In this document: positions 5,580 to 13,988 of the stretch, piece by piece
Layout: each line of letters starts with the position of its first letter
How positions within the stretch are numbered: position 1 is the first letter of the stretch
Notes under the pieces: generated by a model
Database searches by the model: none
What the model was told of the DNA's origin: nothing
What the model saw: only the letters and a program-made list of their open reading frames with translations
Translations under genes and position numbers: made by a program
Source of the DNA: CAZBKJ01 sp964492495
Lineage (GTDB): Bacteria; Patescibacteriota; Microgenomatia; UBA1400; UBA12028
DNA length: 40,290 bases
NCBI GenBank assembly: GCA_964492495.1
Contig: CAZBKJ010000008.1
Location: forward strand, 1-40,290
Direction: 5' to 3'

Positions 5580-7322
5580 ATGCAGCAACGCTTTTTTTTG
5601 CTTCGAATTTTTTTCTTTTGCTGGTTTTTTGCCGTCGGGGCAAGACTCCTCTACTGGCAGGTTGTTAAAGCCCAAGAACTCCAGGAAGCTGGAAGATTTC
5701 AGTATCAACGCCAGCGAGTCCAGGTCATCCCAAGAGGGAAGATTTTTACCGCTGAAGGATATCCACTTGCCCTTCGAGAAGAACGATTTAATGTGATCGC
5801 AAATCCATCAAAGATTGAAGACACTCCGCTTGCGATCGCATCTTTGTTGACTCCTTTTGCTGATTTTTCTGCTGATCTGCGAGCTACCGATAGTGCGTAC
5901 ATAGCAGGAAAGCAAAAAGATCTCGTCATCAATCTCACAGGGAAATTGAGTGACAAAGAAAAGAAATGGACGCAGCTTCTTCCCAATGTCTCGGCTACTG
6001 CCAAAAAAAGTATTCAGGAGCTTGATTTAGCGGCGATTACTTTTGAGCCAGTTTCAAGTCGATACTACCCGGAAGCATCACTCTCAGCGCACCTGCTTGG
6101 GTTTGTTGGGAAGGATGAACAAGGGCAAGCAAAAGGGTACTTTGGCGTCGAAGGATACTACGACCGAGAGCTTCGCACCCGCGTGAATAAACAAACACAG
6201 TACTTGGATGCGGCAGGGCAGCCCATTTCGTTTGCACAGACAAACGCTGGAGAATCAGTCTCCGGAAGAGATCTCTATCTCACCATTCACCACGATATTC
6301 AGTTTATTATCGAAAAAAACTTGCAAGAAGGTATTCAAAAGTATGGAGCAAAGTCCGGTGACGTACTTCTGATGGAACCTGGCACCGGGAAAATACTTGC
6401 GATGGCGTCGTACCCTACCTATAACCCAAGCTTGTATACACAATCTGACCCATCTTTTTTTAAGAATCCCAGTGTCGCTGATTCGTACGAACCTGGCAGT
6501 ACATTCAAAGTGCTCACTGTCGCTGCTGGTATTGACGCTGGCGTGATTTCCCCAGATACACAGTGTGACAGTTGTAGTGGGCCGGTGACGATCGGGCAGT
6601 ACACAATTAAAACTTGGGATGACAAGTACCACGCTGGAACGACAATTCAAGAAGGCTTAACACACTCTGACAATACCGCGATGGTGTATATCGGAAAAAA
6701 AGTTGGGAAAGAAAAATTCCTGGAGTACTTGCAAAATTTTGGAGTGGGGACAAAAACAGGTGTGGATCTACAAGATGAAGCTTCGCCAAAGTTTCGTCCT
6801 TTAAAAGACTGGAGTGAAATTGATGTCGCAACAGCAACATTTGGACAAGGCATCGCGCTTACCCCCATTCAGATGCTCTCAAGTGTGAATAGTATTGCCA
6901 ATGATGGCGTGCTCATGCGTCCCTATGTCGTTGAAAAGGTGAAAGATGAGTCGCAAGAGTTTATTACCAAGCCTCAGGAAATAAGACGAGTAGTATCGAA
7001 AGAAACGGCAGAAACCGTGACAACGATGATGCAAACTTCTGCTTCGCAGGGCGATGCTCGCTGGACGCTGCCAAGACAGTTTCCAATTGCTGGAAAGACT
7101 GGAACTGCACAGATTCCTGTATCAGGACACTATGATGCAGAACGAACAATTGCGTCATTTGTGGGATTTGCACCGGCTGATAATCCTAAATTTACGATGC
7201 TTGTCAGACTGGTTGAACCCACATCCTCACAATGGGGATCTGAAACAGCAGCACCGCTCTGGTTTACCATCGCAAAAGAATTGTTTGTAAAGTATGGGAT
7301 ACAGCCTGAGAAAAGCAATTAA
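5580..7322 (+). CDS. ftsI: penicillin-binding protein 2/FtsI (septal transpeptidase)
   Basis: Cross-links septal peptidoglycan outside the membrane as partner of FtsW. One N-terminal membrane segment (about residues 5-22) is followed by the PBP dimerisation region, including RGKIFTAEGYPLA. The transpeptidase domain has all three active-site motifs: S307-T-F-K310, S363-D-N and K506-T-G. No PASTA domain is present. At 580 aa it is within the class B PBP range. It follows the ftsL-like gene by 47 bases, has its own -10 element just before the ATG, and ends one base from the stop of the minus-strand gene at 7324. Confidence 0.92.
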   Translation: MQQRFFLLRIFFFCWFFAVGARLLYWQVVKAQELQEAGRFQYQRQRVQVIPRGKIFTAEGYPLALREERFNVIANPSKIEDTPLAIASLLTPFADFSADLRATDSAYIAGKQKDLVINLTGKLSDKEKKWTQLLPNVSATAKKSIQELDLAAITFEPVSSRYYPEASLSAHLLGFVGKDEQGQAKGYFGVEGYYDRELRTRVNKQTQYLDAAGQPISFAQTNAGESVSGRDLYLTIHHDIQFIIEKNLQEGIQKYGAKSGDVLLMEPGTGKILAMASYPTYNPSLYTQSDPSFFKNPSVADSYEPGSTFKVLTVAAGIDAGVISPDTQCDSCSGPVTIGQYTIKTWDDKYHAGTTIQEGLTHSDNTAMVYIGKKVGKEKFLEYLQNFGVGTKTGVDLQDEASPKFRPLKDWSEIDVATATFGQGIALTPIQMLSSVNSIANDGVLMRPYVVEKVKDESQEFITKPQEIRRVVSKETAETVTTMMQTSASQGDARWTLPRQFPIAGKTGTAQIPVSGHYDAERTIASFVGFAPADNPKFTMLVRLVEPTSSQWGSETAAPLWFTIAKELFVKYGIQPEKSN

Positions 7323-7323
7323 G

Positions 7324-7599
7324 TTATTCTCTTTGAATTCGAGTGATATCAGCAAAATTGTTCAAACCTAAAATTACTTCTTCAGTTTTACTTATTTTTT
7401 TCCCTTCAATTAAAACTGCAAATTGAAACGCAGCGCCAAAAAAATGATTAGGTAATTGTTCTACAAAAAGCAGAATTGTTCCTGCTAATAGGGTAGGAAA
7501 AGGTGTTTCTTTATTTGCTGGTTGAAAAACGACAGTTTCTTTGTCAACTCTAAACAGAAAATCTTCATCCGTATAGAGGTCTTCTATCTTTATACTCAT
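7324..7599 (-). CDS. small hypothetical protein (91 aa)
   Basis: GGAGAA lies 5 bases before the ATG, a strong ribosome site. The protein starts acidic (MSIKIEDLYTDEDFLF) and then turns hydrophobic and beta-rich (PTLLAGTILLFVEQLP), with a C-terminus ending ADITRIQRE. It has some resemblance in layout to the small protein at 3170 (AGT-x-x-x-F then a Thr-rich strand), but the match is too weak to call. Its stop codon is one base from that of ftsI on the other strand, and it is divergent from murE. Function unknown. Confidence 0.7.
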   Translation of the reverse strand: MSIKIEDLYTDEDFLFRVDKETVVFQPANKETPFPTLLAGTILLFVEQLPNHFFGAAFQFAVLIEGKKISKTEEVILGLNNFADITRIQRE

Positions 7600-7679
7600 A
7601 TATTCTCCTTTTCTTTGGTGAATATATACACTGATTTCTTTCGCATGTCAAAATTTGCGATTGAATAATAAAAGAATGA

Positions 7680-7685
7680 TAAGAT
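7680..7685 (+). promoter_or_regulatory. -10 element of murE, leaderless type
   Basis: TAAGAT ends 6 bases before the ATG at 7692, placing the predicted transcription start on the A of the start codon. No Shine-Dalgarno is seen. Confidence 0.45.
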
Positions 7686-7691
7686 TGTCCT

Positions 7692-8894
7692 ATGCTTCAG
7701 ATGTTGAAAAACCAGTACCATCTACTCCAAGCTGTCGTTGCCAATCTTGTGTTTGGTTTCCCGTCAAAAAACCTAAAAATTATTGCCATCACTGGGACTG
7801 ATGGCAAAACCACGACATCAACTCTCTTGTATCACATTCTCAAAAAAGCAGGGCTAAAAGTTGCCCTCATCAGCACAGTAGCAGCGTATATTGGTGAGAA
7901 AGAGATAGACACTGGTTTTCATGTGACGACTCCATCACCGTTTTCTTTGCAAAGACTTCTGGCAAAGATTGTAGCGAAGAACTATGAGTATGTGATTCTG
8001 GAAGTCACCTCGCATGGCATTGATCAAAACCGAATCTGGGGAATAGCGCCGTCTATTGCAGGTATCACCAATGTTACTCATGAACACTTGGATTATCACA
8101 AATCATTTGACGAGTATCTTTCTACCAAAGCAAAGCTTTTTCTCCAATCAAACTTTTCATTTATCAATGAAGATGCGCCGGAATCTTTTCAGAAACTCAA
8201 AAAAATAGTGAAAGACAACGGAAAAGAGTTTCAAAGTTTTTCGTATGCAAAAATTCGTCCACTCATCAAAAGTAGTGTGGAGAAACGATTTGCGGGACAA
8301 GACTATAACAAGCAAAATTCTGCCCTTGCGAGTGTGATCGCACTCAAACTCGATATCAAAGACAGTGTCATCGCCAAAGCGATCGAAAAGTTTCCTGGAG
8401 TGAAAGGGCGTATGGAGTACATCCCGAATAAAAAGGGGCTACGAATTATCGTTGATTTTGCCCACACCCCCGCATCACTCGAGAATGCACTGACTGCGGT
8501 ACAAAAAATGCGAGGGACAAAAGCAAAAGGTAAACATGGAAAAGTGATCCTTATCTTTGGATGTGCTGGACTTCGCGATCACACAAAAAGACCATTGATG
8601 GGGGATATCGCAAGTAAACTTGCGGATCTTGTCATCCTGACAGCCGAAGATCCCCGAACAGAAGATGTGTGGTCGATCATTGCAGAGATTAAATCAGGAG
8701 TACACGAAGGGCATGATAAGATCATCAGTATTGCTAATCGATACAGTGCAATTGAAGCTGCTATCAAGGAGTATGGTCGCAGTGGTGATACTATTTTGAT
8801 CACCGGAAAAGGCCATGAAAAAAGCATGTGTTATGGTACTGTCGAATACCCGTGGAGCGATCAAGACGCAGTGAAAAAAATACTAGAGTCTTAA
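7692..8894 (+). CDS. murE: UDP-MurNAc-tripeptide ligase MurE, short form
   Basis: Adds the third amino acid to UDP-MurNAc-L-Ala-D-Glu with ATP. The central Mur-ligase domain is clear: ITGTDGKTTTSTLLYHIL (P-loop, about residues 34-51), EVTSHGIDQNR, TNVTHEHLDYH and the C-terminal VDFAHTPASLENAL. The protein is 400 aa against about 490 for typical MurE. The ATP-binding motif starts by residue 34, so the N-terminal uridine-binding domain is missing or cut to a stub. The substrate-selecting motif reads EDPRTED where DAP-type enzymes have DNPR. The retained Arg favours diaminopimelate but does not prove it. The next gene, on the other strand, ends 2 bases away. Confidence 0.9.
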   Translation: MLQMLKNQYHLLQAVVANLVFGFPSKNLKIIAITGTDGKTTTSTLLYHILKKAGLKVALISTVAAYIGEKEIDTGFHVTTPSPFSLQRLLAKIVAKNYEYVILEVTSHGIDQNRIWGIAPSIAGITNVTHEHLDYHKSFDEYLSTKAKLFLQSNFSFINEDAPESFQKLKKIVKDNGKEFQSFSYAKIRPLIKSSVEKRFAGQDYNKQNSALASVIALKLDIKDSVIAKAIEKFPGVKGRMEYIPNKKGLRIIVDFAHTPASLENALTAVQKMRGTKAKGKHGKVILIFGCAGLRDHTKRPLMGDIASKLADLVILTAEDPRTEDVWSIIAEIKSGVHEGHDKIISIANRYSAIEAAIKEYGRSGDTILITGKGHEKSMCYGTVEYPWSDQDAVKKILES

Positions 8895-8896
8895 AA

Positions 8897-9838
8897 CTAT
8901 TCTATTCTTTTGTTTACTTTTCTAAATTTCTTTCTCTTGTACTCATTTCTCTTCACTATTCGCTTTTGGAGCTCAGATAAAAATTTGTTCATTAATAGGG
9001 TAATTGCTGATTCTTCCACTCGGACTGTGTTTTTTTCTTCAGTTTTAAATTTTATTAATCTTCCTGGACATCCACCTCTATGATTTTCTGAATCATGTTT
9101 ACGAAGAATTTGAAGAAAGCTAAATAATTTTGGATCAACGGTCATCTCGAAGCAATTAAATACTGATTCAAAAATGATTCCTCTATTGGAAAGGGTCGCC
9201 CAAAACCCTTGTGTTGCATTGGACATCTGTTCCAAGTATGTCTCGGGGTGGGTCAAAGAGCTGGGATTGTATACTGTGTTTGTTATAAAACTGGCGTAGT
9301 CTAGTGCTCTTTGCTCGTCTTTCGCAGTAAAAGTTGTGAGCGCAAGTATTTGGCAAATTGTACTGATATTGTCAATGAAGATATGTCTATTAGATCGTAG
9401 AGATGTTCTTTGGTAATTGCTTCGATAAACTTCTTCAAGTTCTCCTCCCAAATTATCCAGGTTTTCATCCTCTTCATCCATCTCTATGAGAAAATACATC
9501 CATTCCCGAGCCAATCTCAGAGCTTCTTTCATAAAATTCTGTTGGGCTTCATTCCCACTGACTGGAACATCCAAACTTGTATCACCAGTTATTGCACCAA
9601 AGCGTAACCTTTCTTCCACATAGACCAGGGAAATGCCATGAGCCACCAAGTACTTTTCGACTCCCCGAGGTTCAGATCGTAAATCCCATTTTTGAGAAAT
9701 GAATTTTGGATTTCTATTATCAAAAATCGAATCATCCCTTCTTGATAGAGAATTGCATAGCGCTGCGGTGAATACATGAAGAGGTAAACCTAATCCATGA
9801 AGACCAATTGCAGATTCTCTTTTATTGAGGAAAGCCAT
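8897..9838 (-). CDS. hypothetical protein (313 aa)
   Basis: I do not recognise this protein. It appears soluble and mostly helical. An acidic helix (EMDEEDENLDNLGGELEEVY) sits near the middle, and the C-terminus is strongly basic (LQKRIVKRNEYKRKKFRK), which could bind nucleic acid or membrane. Cysteine and histidine are scattered, including KHDSENHRGGCPG. No signal peptide or membrane helix is evident. It is divergent from yvcK with 54 bases between the starts and lies 2 bases from the murE stop. There is no good Shine-Dalgarno before the ATG at 9838. Confidence 0.7.
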   Translation of the reverse strand: MAFLNKRESAIGLHGLGLPLHVFTAALCNSLSRRDDSIFDNRNPKFISQKWDLRSEPRGVEKYLVAHGISLVYVEERLRFGAITGDTSLDVPVSGNEAQQNFMKEALRLAREWMYFLIEMDEEDENLDNLGGELEEVYRSNYQRTSLRSNRHIFIDNISTICQILALTTFTAKDEQRALDYASFITNTVYNPSSLTHPETYLEQMSNATQGFWATLSNRGIIFESVFNCFEMTVDPKLFSFLQILRKHDSENHRGGCPGRLIKFKTEEKNTVRVEESAITLLMNKFLSELQKRIVKRNEYKRKKFRKVNKRIE

Positions 9839-9876
9839 AGCAGTTTAAAATGGTATGATAACGGCAACAAACTGTG

Positions 9877-9882
9877 TATTAT
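9877..9882 (+). promoter_or_regulatory. -10 element of yvcK, leaderless type
   Basis: TATTAT ends 10 bases before the ATG at 9893, with no Shine-Dalgarno between. The predicted transcript would have only a few bases of leader. Confidence 0.4.
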
Positions 9883-9892
9883 ACAACTAATT

Positions 9893-10897
9893 ATGAAAAA
9901 TCCTTCTATCGTTGTCATTGGTGGTGGAACTGGAACATACACTGTTCTTTCATCACTTCGTGATACTCCAGTACACTTAACGGCACTTTTAACGATGGTT
10001 GATGATGGCGGATCAAATCGAATACTTCGGGATGAGTTTGGTTTGCTTCCCACCTCCGGTGTTCGCCTTGCGATGGTTGCTCTCTCAGAAAACAGGACAC
10101 TTCTTCGTGAACTTTTTACCTACCGCTTCCATCAGGGCAACGGGATTGCTGGGATGACTTTTGGGAATTTATTTCTTGCAGCTGTCAGCGATATTGTTGG
10201 AGATCAGCAAAAAGCAATCGAGGAGACTTCAAAACTTCTTTCTGTGAAAGGAACAATTCTTCCGATCTCTACTGATGATGTGCGACTTGTTGCCAGGTAT
10301 AGCGATGGAACCGAGGTGACGGGCGAACACGCAATTGATGAACCCACCCATGATGGCAACTTGGAAATCACAGATCTCTGGACGCAACCAAAAGCCACGA
10401 TCAGTGACAAAGCCAAAGAGGCGATTCTTTCGGCCGATGTGATTATCCTGGGCCCTGGTGATTTTTACACCAACACCATTCCAGATTTAATTGTCGAGGG
10501 AGTGTGTGAGGCGATCATGGAGTCGAAAGGCAAACTTGTGTTTGTTGAGAATTTGATGACCAAGTACGGGGACTCGATCGGCTTTACAGCCAAGACTTTT
10601 ATTCAAAAACTTTCAAAATACATTCCCATGGCACGGCTGGATTATATTCTCATGAATTCCGATACGAAGTACCCTAAAGAAACACTTGCTGTCTATAAAG
10701 AAGAAGGATCTGTCCCTGTACAAGATGACTTGGATGAACTTGATTTACCAGCTTCGACCGTCATCCTTCGAAAACCTATACTGTCACATACCGAGGCACC
10801 GACGCAAAAAGGTGATGTTCTCAAACGCAGTATTATTCGTCACGACTCAAAAAAACTTGGAAAAATCTTACAAAGCATTCTCACTGTCAATGCATGA
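9893..10897 (+). CDS. yvcK: YvcK/GlmR-family (CofD-like) protein
   Basis: The N-terminus IVVIGGGTGTYTVL is the nucleotide-binding Gly-rich loop of the CofD/YvcK fold. MVDDGGSNRILRDEF and PTSGVRLAMVAL follow, then the family signatures GNLFLAAVSDIVG, LGPGDFYTNTIP and the C-terminal SIIRHDSKKLG. YvcK (GlmR) proteins bind UDP-GlcNAc and adjust carbon flow into cell-wall precursors. They are not F420 enzymes, despite the fold. Upstream in-frame codons from 9797 lack family similarity and overlap the divergent gene, so the ATG at 9893 is chosen, giving 334 aa. Its place in the cell-wall cluster fits the role. Confidence 0.88.
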   Translation: MKNPSIVVIGGGTGTYTVLSSLRDTPVHLTALLTMVDDGGSNRILRDEFGLLPTSGVRLAMVALSENRTLLRELFTYRFHQGNGIAGMTFGNLFLAAVSDIVGDQQKAIEETSKLLSVKGTILPISTDDVRLVARYSDGTEVTGEHAIDEPTHDGNLEITDLWTQPKATISDKAKEAILSADVIILGPGDFYTNTIPDLIVEGVCEAIMESKGKLVFVENLMTKYGDSIGFTAKTFIQKLSKYIPMARLDYILMNSDTKYPKETLAVYKEEGSVPVQDDLDELDLPASTVILRKPILSHTEAPTQKGDVLKRSIIRHDSKKLGKILQSILTVNA

Positions 10898-10904
10898 AAA
10901 AAGA

Positions 10905-10932
10905 TTGACAGACCGATCAATCGTCATATAAT
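10905..10932 (+). promoter_or_regulatory. consensus promoter upstream of 11079
   Basis: TTGACA (10905-10910), a 16-base spacer, then TATAAT (10927-10932). Both hexamers are perfect. A GATTG...CAATC inverted repeat (10903-10922) overlaps the -35 and spacer. The start at about 10939 leaves a 140-base untranslated stretch before 11079. Confidence 0.75.
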
Positions 10933-10938
10933 CTCAAG

Positions 10939-11078
10939 TAGTATTGCATGTGTCCCACAGTAAAAAACTTGGGGATGCCATCGCTACGCAACCAAAAAAC
11001 CCACCTGTAAAAGGCTTGTTACTTCCTGGAAACGCTACCTTGACCTCCTTTTTTTGCTTTGGGATCTAGAAAGGCTCT
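10939..11078 (+). promoter_or_regulatory. long leader or small RNA, function unknown
   Basis: About 140 bases without an ORF lie between a perfect promoter and the next ATG. There is a T run at 11047-11054 after a pyrimidine-rich stretch. I could not fit it to a known riboswitch, 6S RNA, SRP RNA or tmRNA by eye. It may be a leader or a short independent RNA ending at the T run. Confidence 0.35.
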
Positions 11079-11744
11079 ATGGCAATTGAAGCGAAAGAGA
11101 TCGTCAAGTCAGCACCGTACGCAGGATTTTTTCCTCCACCAAGACCTGAGGATACTAAAAAGTTAGCAACTTTCGAGACAGGTTGGTATCGCTGGCATGA
11201 TACTCGAAAAAATAATCCTTTTGGTCTAGACACTGGTTGGGAGGGGTACTTCGTCGGAGTCATGCAGACCCCTGAACAAGTTGCACAAGAAATTGGCACC
11301 ATTGGGGCACAAACACTCAAAAACATGAAAATGTTGCATCCATATGATGGTTACGTCTCTAAAATCTGGCACGTGGCACAGGGGGAACGCTTTGATATGA
11401 AGATGCTTACTGAGCTCAATACGTGTCTAATGGCTCGAGTTGCGCAGCTTCGCATGAATATTGAAGCTGGGAGAAATCCACAAGGCCACAAATTTCGACA
11501 AGAAATTCAAGAACTCACGCAAAACCGTCGCCTACAATATATCGTCGAAGATGGCAGAGTCATCCAACATACAATCACAGTACTCAATCCAGATCAACAA
11601 AAGCCAGCCGTCTCAATTTCAGAGGCACTGTTTGTAAAGACTGCTCAGTTTTCGCGGGAAGAGGTAGAAAAAGGATATGAATTTATGAAACTTTTGGGAC
11701 GTTCAGGGTACTCGCTCTTACGACTAGCAATACATCGACAATAG
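11079..11744 (+). CDS. hypothetical protein (221 aa)
   Basis: I do not recognise this protein. It appears soluble, with an aromatic and proline-rich N-terminal part (PYAGFFPPPRP and ETGWYRWHDTRKNNPF) and a helical, charged second half (NRRLQYIVEDGRVIQ and REEVEKGYEFMKLLGRSGYSLL). There is no signal peptide, membrane helix or cysteine cluster. A weak ribosome site (GAAAGG) precedes the ATG. It sits between yvcK and pgeF and is driven by the strongest-looking promoter in the window, which suggests steady, substantial expression. Confidence 0.75.
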   Translation: MAIEAKEIVKSAPYAGFFPPPRPEDTKKLATFETGWYRWHDTRKNNPFGLDTGWEGYFVGVMQTPEQVAQEIGTIGAQTLKNMKMLHPYDGYVSKIWHVAQGERFDMKMLTELNTCLMARVAQLRMNIEAGRNPQGHKFRQEIQELTQNRRLQYIVEDGRVIQHTITVLNPDQQKPAVSISEALFVKTAQFSREEVEKGYEFMKLLGRSGYSLLRLAIHRQ

Positions 11745-11778
11745 TTGTTTTCTTGCCCACCACTTGATGCTTGTCTGA

Positions 11779-11784
11779 TACAAT
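11779..11784 (+). promoter_or_regulatory. extended -10 promoter of pgeF
   Basis: TGA followed by TACAAT forms an extended -10 element. The -35 region is poor. The predicted start is about 26 bases before the pgeF ATG, with a CGGAG ribosome site between. Confidence 0.4.
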
Positions 11785-11816
11785 AGGAATACGAAAATCG
11801 GAGTCTTTTTTTGCGT

Positions 11817-12518
11817 ATGCAACTTCTTTCACCAATCCCAGAATGTACCCTCATCATCACCACAAAAGAAGATGGAAATATCGACGGCATTGAGAGCGCA
11901 GAACGAGTCGTACGATCTGTGTCAAACCTTGAGACTATTCCTGTCGTTCTTCCAACACATGAGCATCGTACTGGAGTTCGAGAAATCACCAAAGAGAATA
12001 TGCTTGAAGTTGAATTCCCAGGTGATATTTTGCTGACAAAAGAACGTCACGTTGCGCTCGTTCATCAATTTGCGGACTGTGTGCCGGTTCTTCTCATTGA
12101 TCGAAAACGAAAGGCAGTGGGTTTTTCACACCTTGGGTGGAAAGGGCTTCTGACCGGGGGGATTCAGGCAAGTGTATTGTCTATGGAAGCAAAATTTGAC
12201 AGTGTCCCGGAAGACTTGTGGATCTGGATTGGTCCATGTATCCAGAAAAAATCCTATACCTTTGAAGATGCACCTGCACAAAAAAACATCCCAGGTTGGG
12301 AAGAATGTGTCACCAAAGAAGACGAGAAGTATCAGATAGATCTCCCATTATTTATCATCAAAGAATGTGAACGACTGCATATTGATCCCACGCGAATCAT
12401 CAACGATGGCCGTGACACGTTTGAAGAAAAAGACATTTTCTTTTCCCGCACACGCTACAAGTCCAAACACAATCCCAAAGATAAAGGGAACTTTGCGGTG
12501 TTTGCCTGGATCAACTAG
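11817..12518 (+). CDS. pgeF: PgeF/YfiH-family peptidoglycan editing factor (laccase-domain protein)
   Basis: The family's metal-site motifs are clear: VHQFADCVPVLLIDRKRK with the conserved Cys, GFSHLGWKGL with the conserved His, and WIGPCIQKKSYTFE. In Escherichia coli, PgeF removes wrongly made UDP-MurNAc-L-Ser precursors. The family was earlier annotated as polyphenol oxidase, and eukaryotic relatives act on purine nucleosides. The ATG at 11817 is chosen over a TTG six bases earlier, giving 233 aa. It ends 13 bases before murC, the ligase whose mistakes it is thought to clean up, which supports an editing role here. Confidence 0.88.
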   Translation: MQLLSPIPECTLIITTKEDGNIDGIESAERVVRSVSNLETIPVVLPTHEHRTGVREITKENMLEVEFPGDILLTKERHVALVHQFADCVPVLLIDRKRKAVGFSHLGWKGLLTGGIQASVLSMEAKFDSVPEDLWIWIGPCIQKKSYTFEDAPAQKNIPGWEECVTKEDEKYQIDLPLFIIKECERLHIDPTRIINDGRDTFEEKDIFFSRTRYKSKHNPKDKGNFAVFAWIN

Positions 12519-12531
12519 AAAGCTACAACCT

Positions 12532-13983
12532 ATGGTCGATATCTTCACGTCCAAAGTTATTCATCTTGTGGGTATCAAGGGTGTTGCGATGACAGCACTC
12601 GCACAGTGTCTCGATGACATGGGCGCACATGTCAGTGGCAGTGATGTGGAAGAGAACTTCGTTACCCAAAAAATTCTTTCAACTAGGCATTTTTTCTTGG
12701 AAACTGGATTTGATCCTGCTCATATAAAACCTGAAATGGAGCTTGTGATTTACACTGGAGCTCATCAAGGAAAAAATAATCCCGAAGTCAAAGAAGCACA
12801 GAGACAACGCATTCCGGTACTCAGTCATGCAGAGGCGCTTGGGATGCTTATGCATGGAAAAAAAGGTATTAGCGTCTGTGGAACTGGAGGAAAATCCACC
12901 ACCAGTGCCATGATTGCTTGGATACTGGATAGCGCAGGACTGCGTCCCAGTTTTGCTGTCGGTGTTGGGAACATTCCAAATTTTGGTGTGAGTGGCCGGT
13001 ACACCCAAATACATTCGCAAGCAACCGATGAAGTTTCTCGCTCGGGATGGTTTGTTGCGGAGGCGGATGAATATGCCGTTGACCCTACAAGCGATACACG
13101 CCCTCGATTTATCTATCAGAAGCCCGCGATTATTGTCTGCCCAAACCTCTCGTATGATCATCCAGATATCTATGCAGATTTTGACAGCATGAAAAAAGTG
13201 TTCTTGGACTTTTTTAACTCGCTTCCAAAAGATGGTGTATTGATTCTCAATGGTGATGATCCAGAACTCCTGGAACTGTCAAAAAATGTCCGACCTGATA
13301 TTACACAAATACTTGTTGGAACCAGTGAACAATGCACAATGAAGATTTCAAGTGTCCGCACAACAAAAAAACTCACAACATTCACCCTTCAACACACAAA
13401 CAAACAACTTGAATTCACACTCGGTGTTCCTGGAGAGCACAACGTACGAAATGCAGCTCTTGCGATCGCGACAGCTGGAGTTTTGCAAGCATCTCTTGAG
13501 AAAACGCGAGAAGCACTCGCACAGTTTGCCAGCACCATGCGCCGATTTGAATACAAAGGAAAACTCCAACAGATTCCCTGCTTTGACGACTATGCACATA
13601 CCCCTGAGGAAATCACCGCAACCATCAAAGCACTACGAGATTGGGAACCTGAGAGGAAAATTGTCGTAGCCTTTCAACCACACACGTATTCGCGAACCAA
13701 AGCGCTCTTTGATGGATTTGTTGATAGCCTCGCACTTGCCGATAGAGTGATCCTGCTTCCGATCTTTGCCTCTGCAAGAGAAGAAGACGATCCATCGATT
13801 CACTCTGATATGATCGCTGCAGAGATCGCCAAAAGATACCCTGGAAAAATCGTAACGCTCTCTACAGATATCGCTGAACTTGCAGAAAGCCTACAAAAAT
13901 CATTGACTGAAAATGACACGTTCATGACAATGGGTGCCGGTGATATCTATACTGTCTATGAAAAGCTTGAGTTAAAACCCTAA
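12532..13983 (+). CDS. murC: UDP-N-acetylmuramate--L-alanine ligase MurC
   Basis: Attaches the first amino acid to UDP-MurNAc with ATP. The Rossmann start IHLVGIKGVAMTALAQ is typical, followed by the P-loop CGTGGKSTTSAMIAWIL, the AEADEY motif and the C-terminal DDYAHTPEEITATIKAL and QPHTYSRTKALF. The 483-aa length is normal. The stretch around PRFIYQKPAIIVCPNLSYDH is somewhat closer to the Mpl recycling ligase than to textbook MurC. Gene context (pgeF before, murB 5 bases after) makes MurC the better call. The in-frame extension back to 12367 overlaps pgeF and is rejected. Confidence 0.9.
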   Translation: MVDIFTSKVIHLVGIKGVAMTALAQCLDDMGAHVSGSDVEENFVTQKILSTRHFFLETGFDPAHIKPEMELVIYTGAHQGKNNPEVKEAQRQRIPVLSHAEALGMLMHGKKGISVCGTGGKSTTSAMIAWILDSAGLRPSFAVGVGNIPNFGVSGRYTQIHSQATDEVSRSGWFVAEADEYAVDPTSDTRPRFIYQKPAIIVCPNLSYDHPDIYADFDSMKKVFLDFFNSLPKDGVLILNGDDPELLELSKNVRPDITQILVGTSEQCTMKISSVRTTKKLTTFTLQHTNKQLEFTLGVPGEHNVRNAALAIATAGVLQASLEKTREALAQFASTMRRFEYKGKLQQIPCFDDYAHTPEEITATIKALRDWEPERKIVVAFQPHTYSRTKALFDGFVDSLALADRVILLPIFASAREEDDPSIHSDMIAAEIAKRYPGKIVTLSTDIAELAESLQKSLTENDTFMTMGAGDIYTVYEKLELKP

Positions 13984-13988
13984 ATTGT

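Noticed and set aside
9893..10897. CofD-type F420 biosynthesis enzyme
   Set aside because: The fold is shared, but the length, the motif set and the cell-wall context match YvcK/GlmR, and no other F420 genes are nearby.
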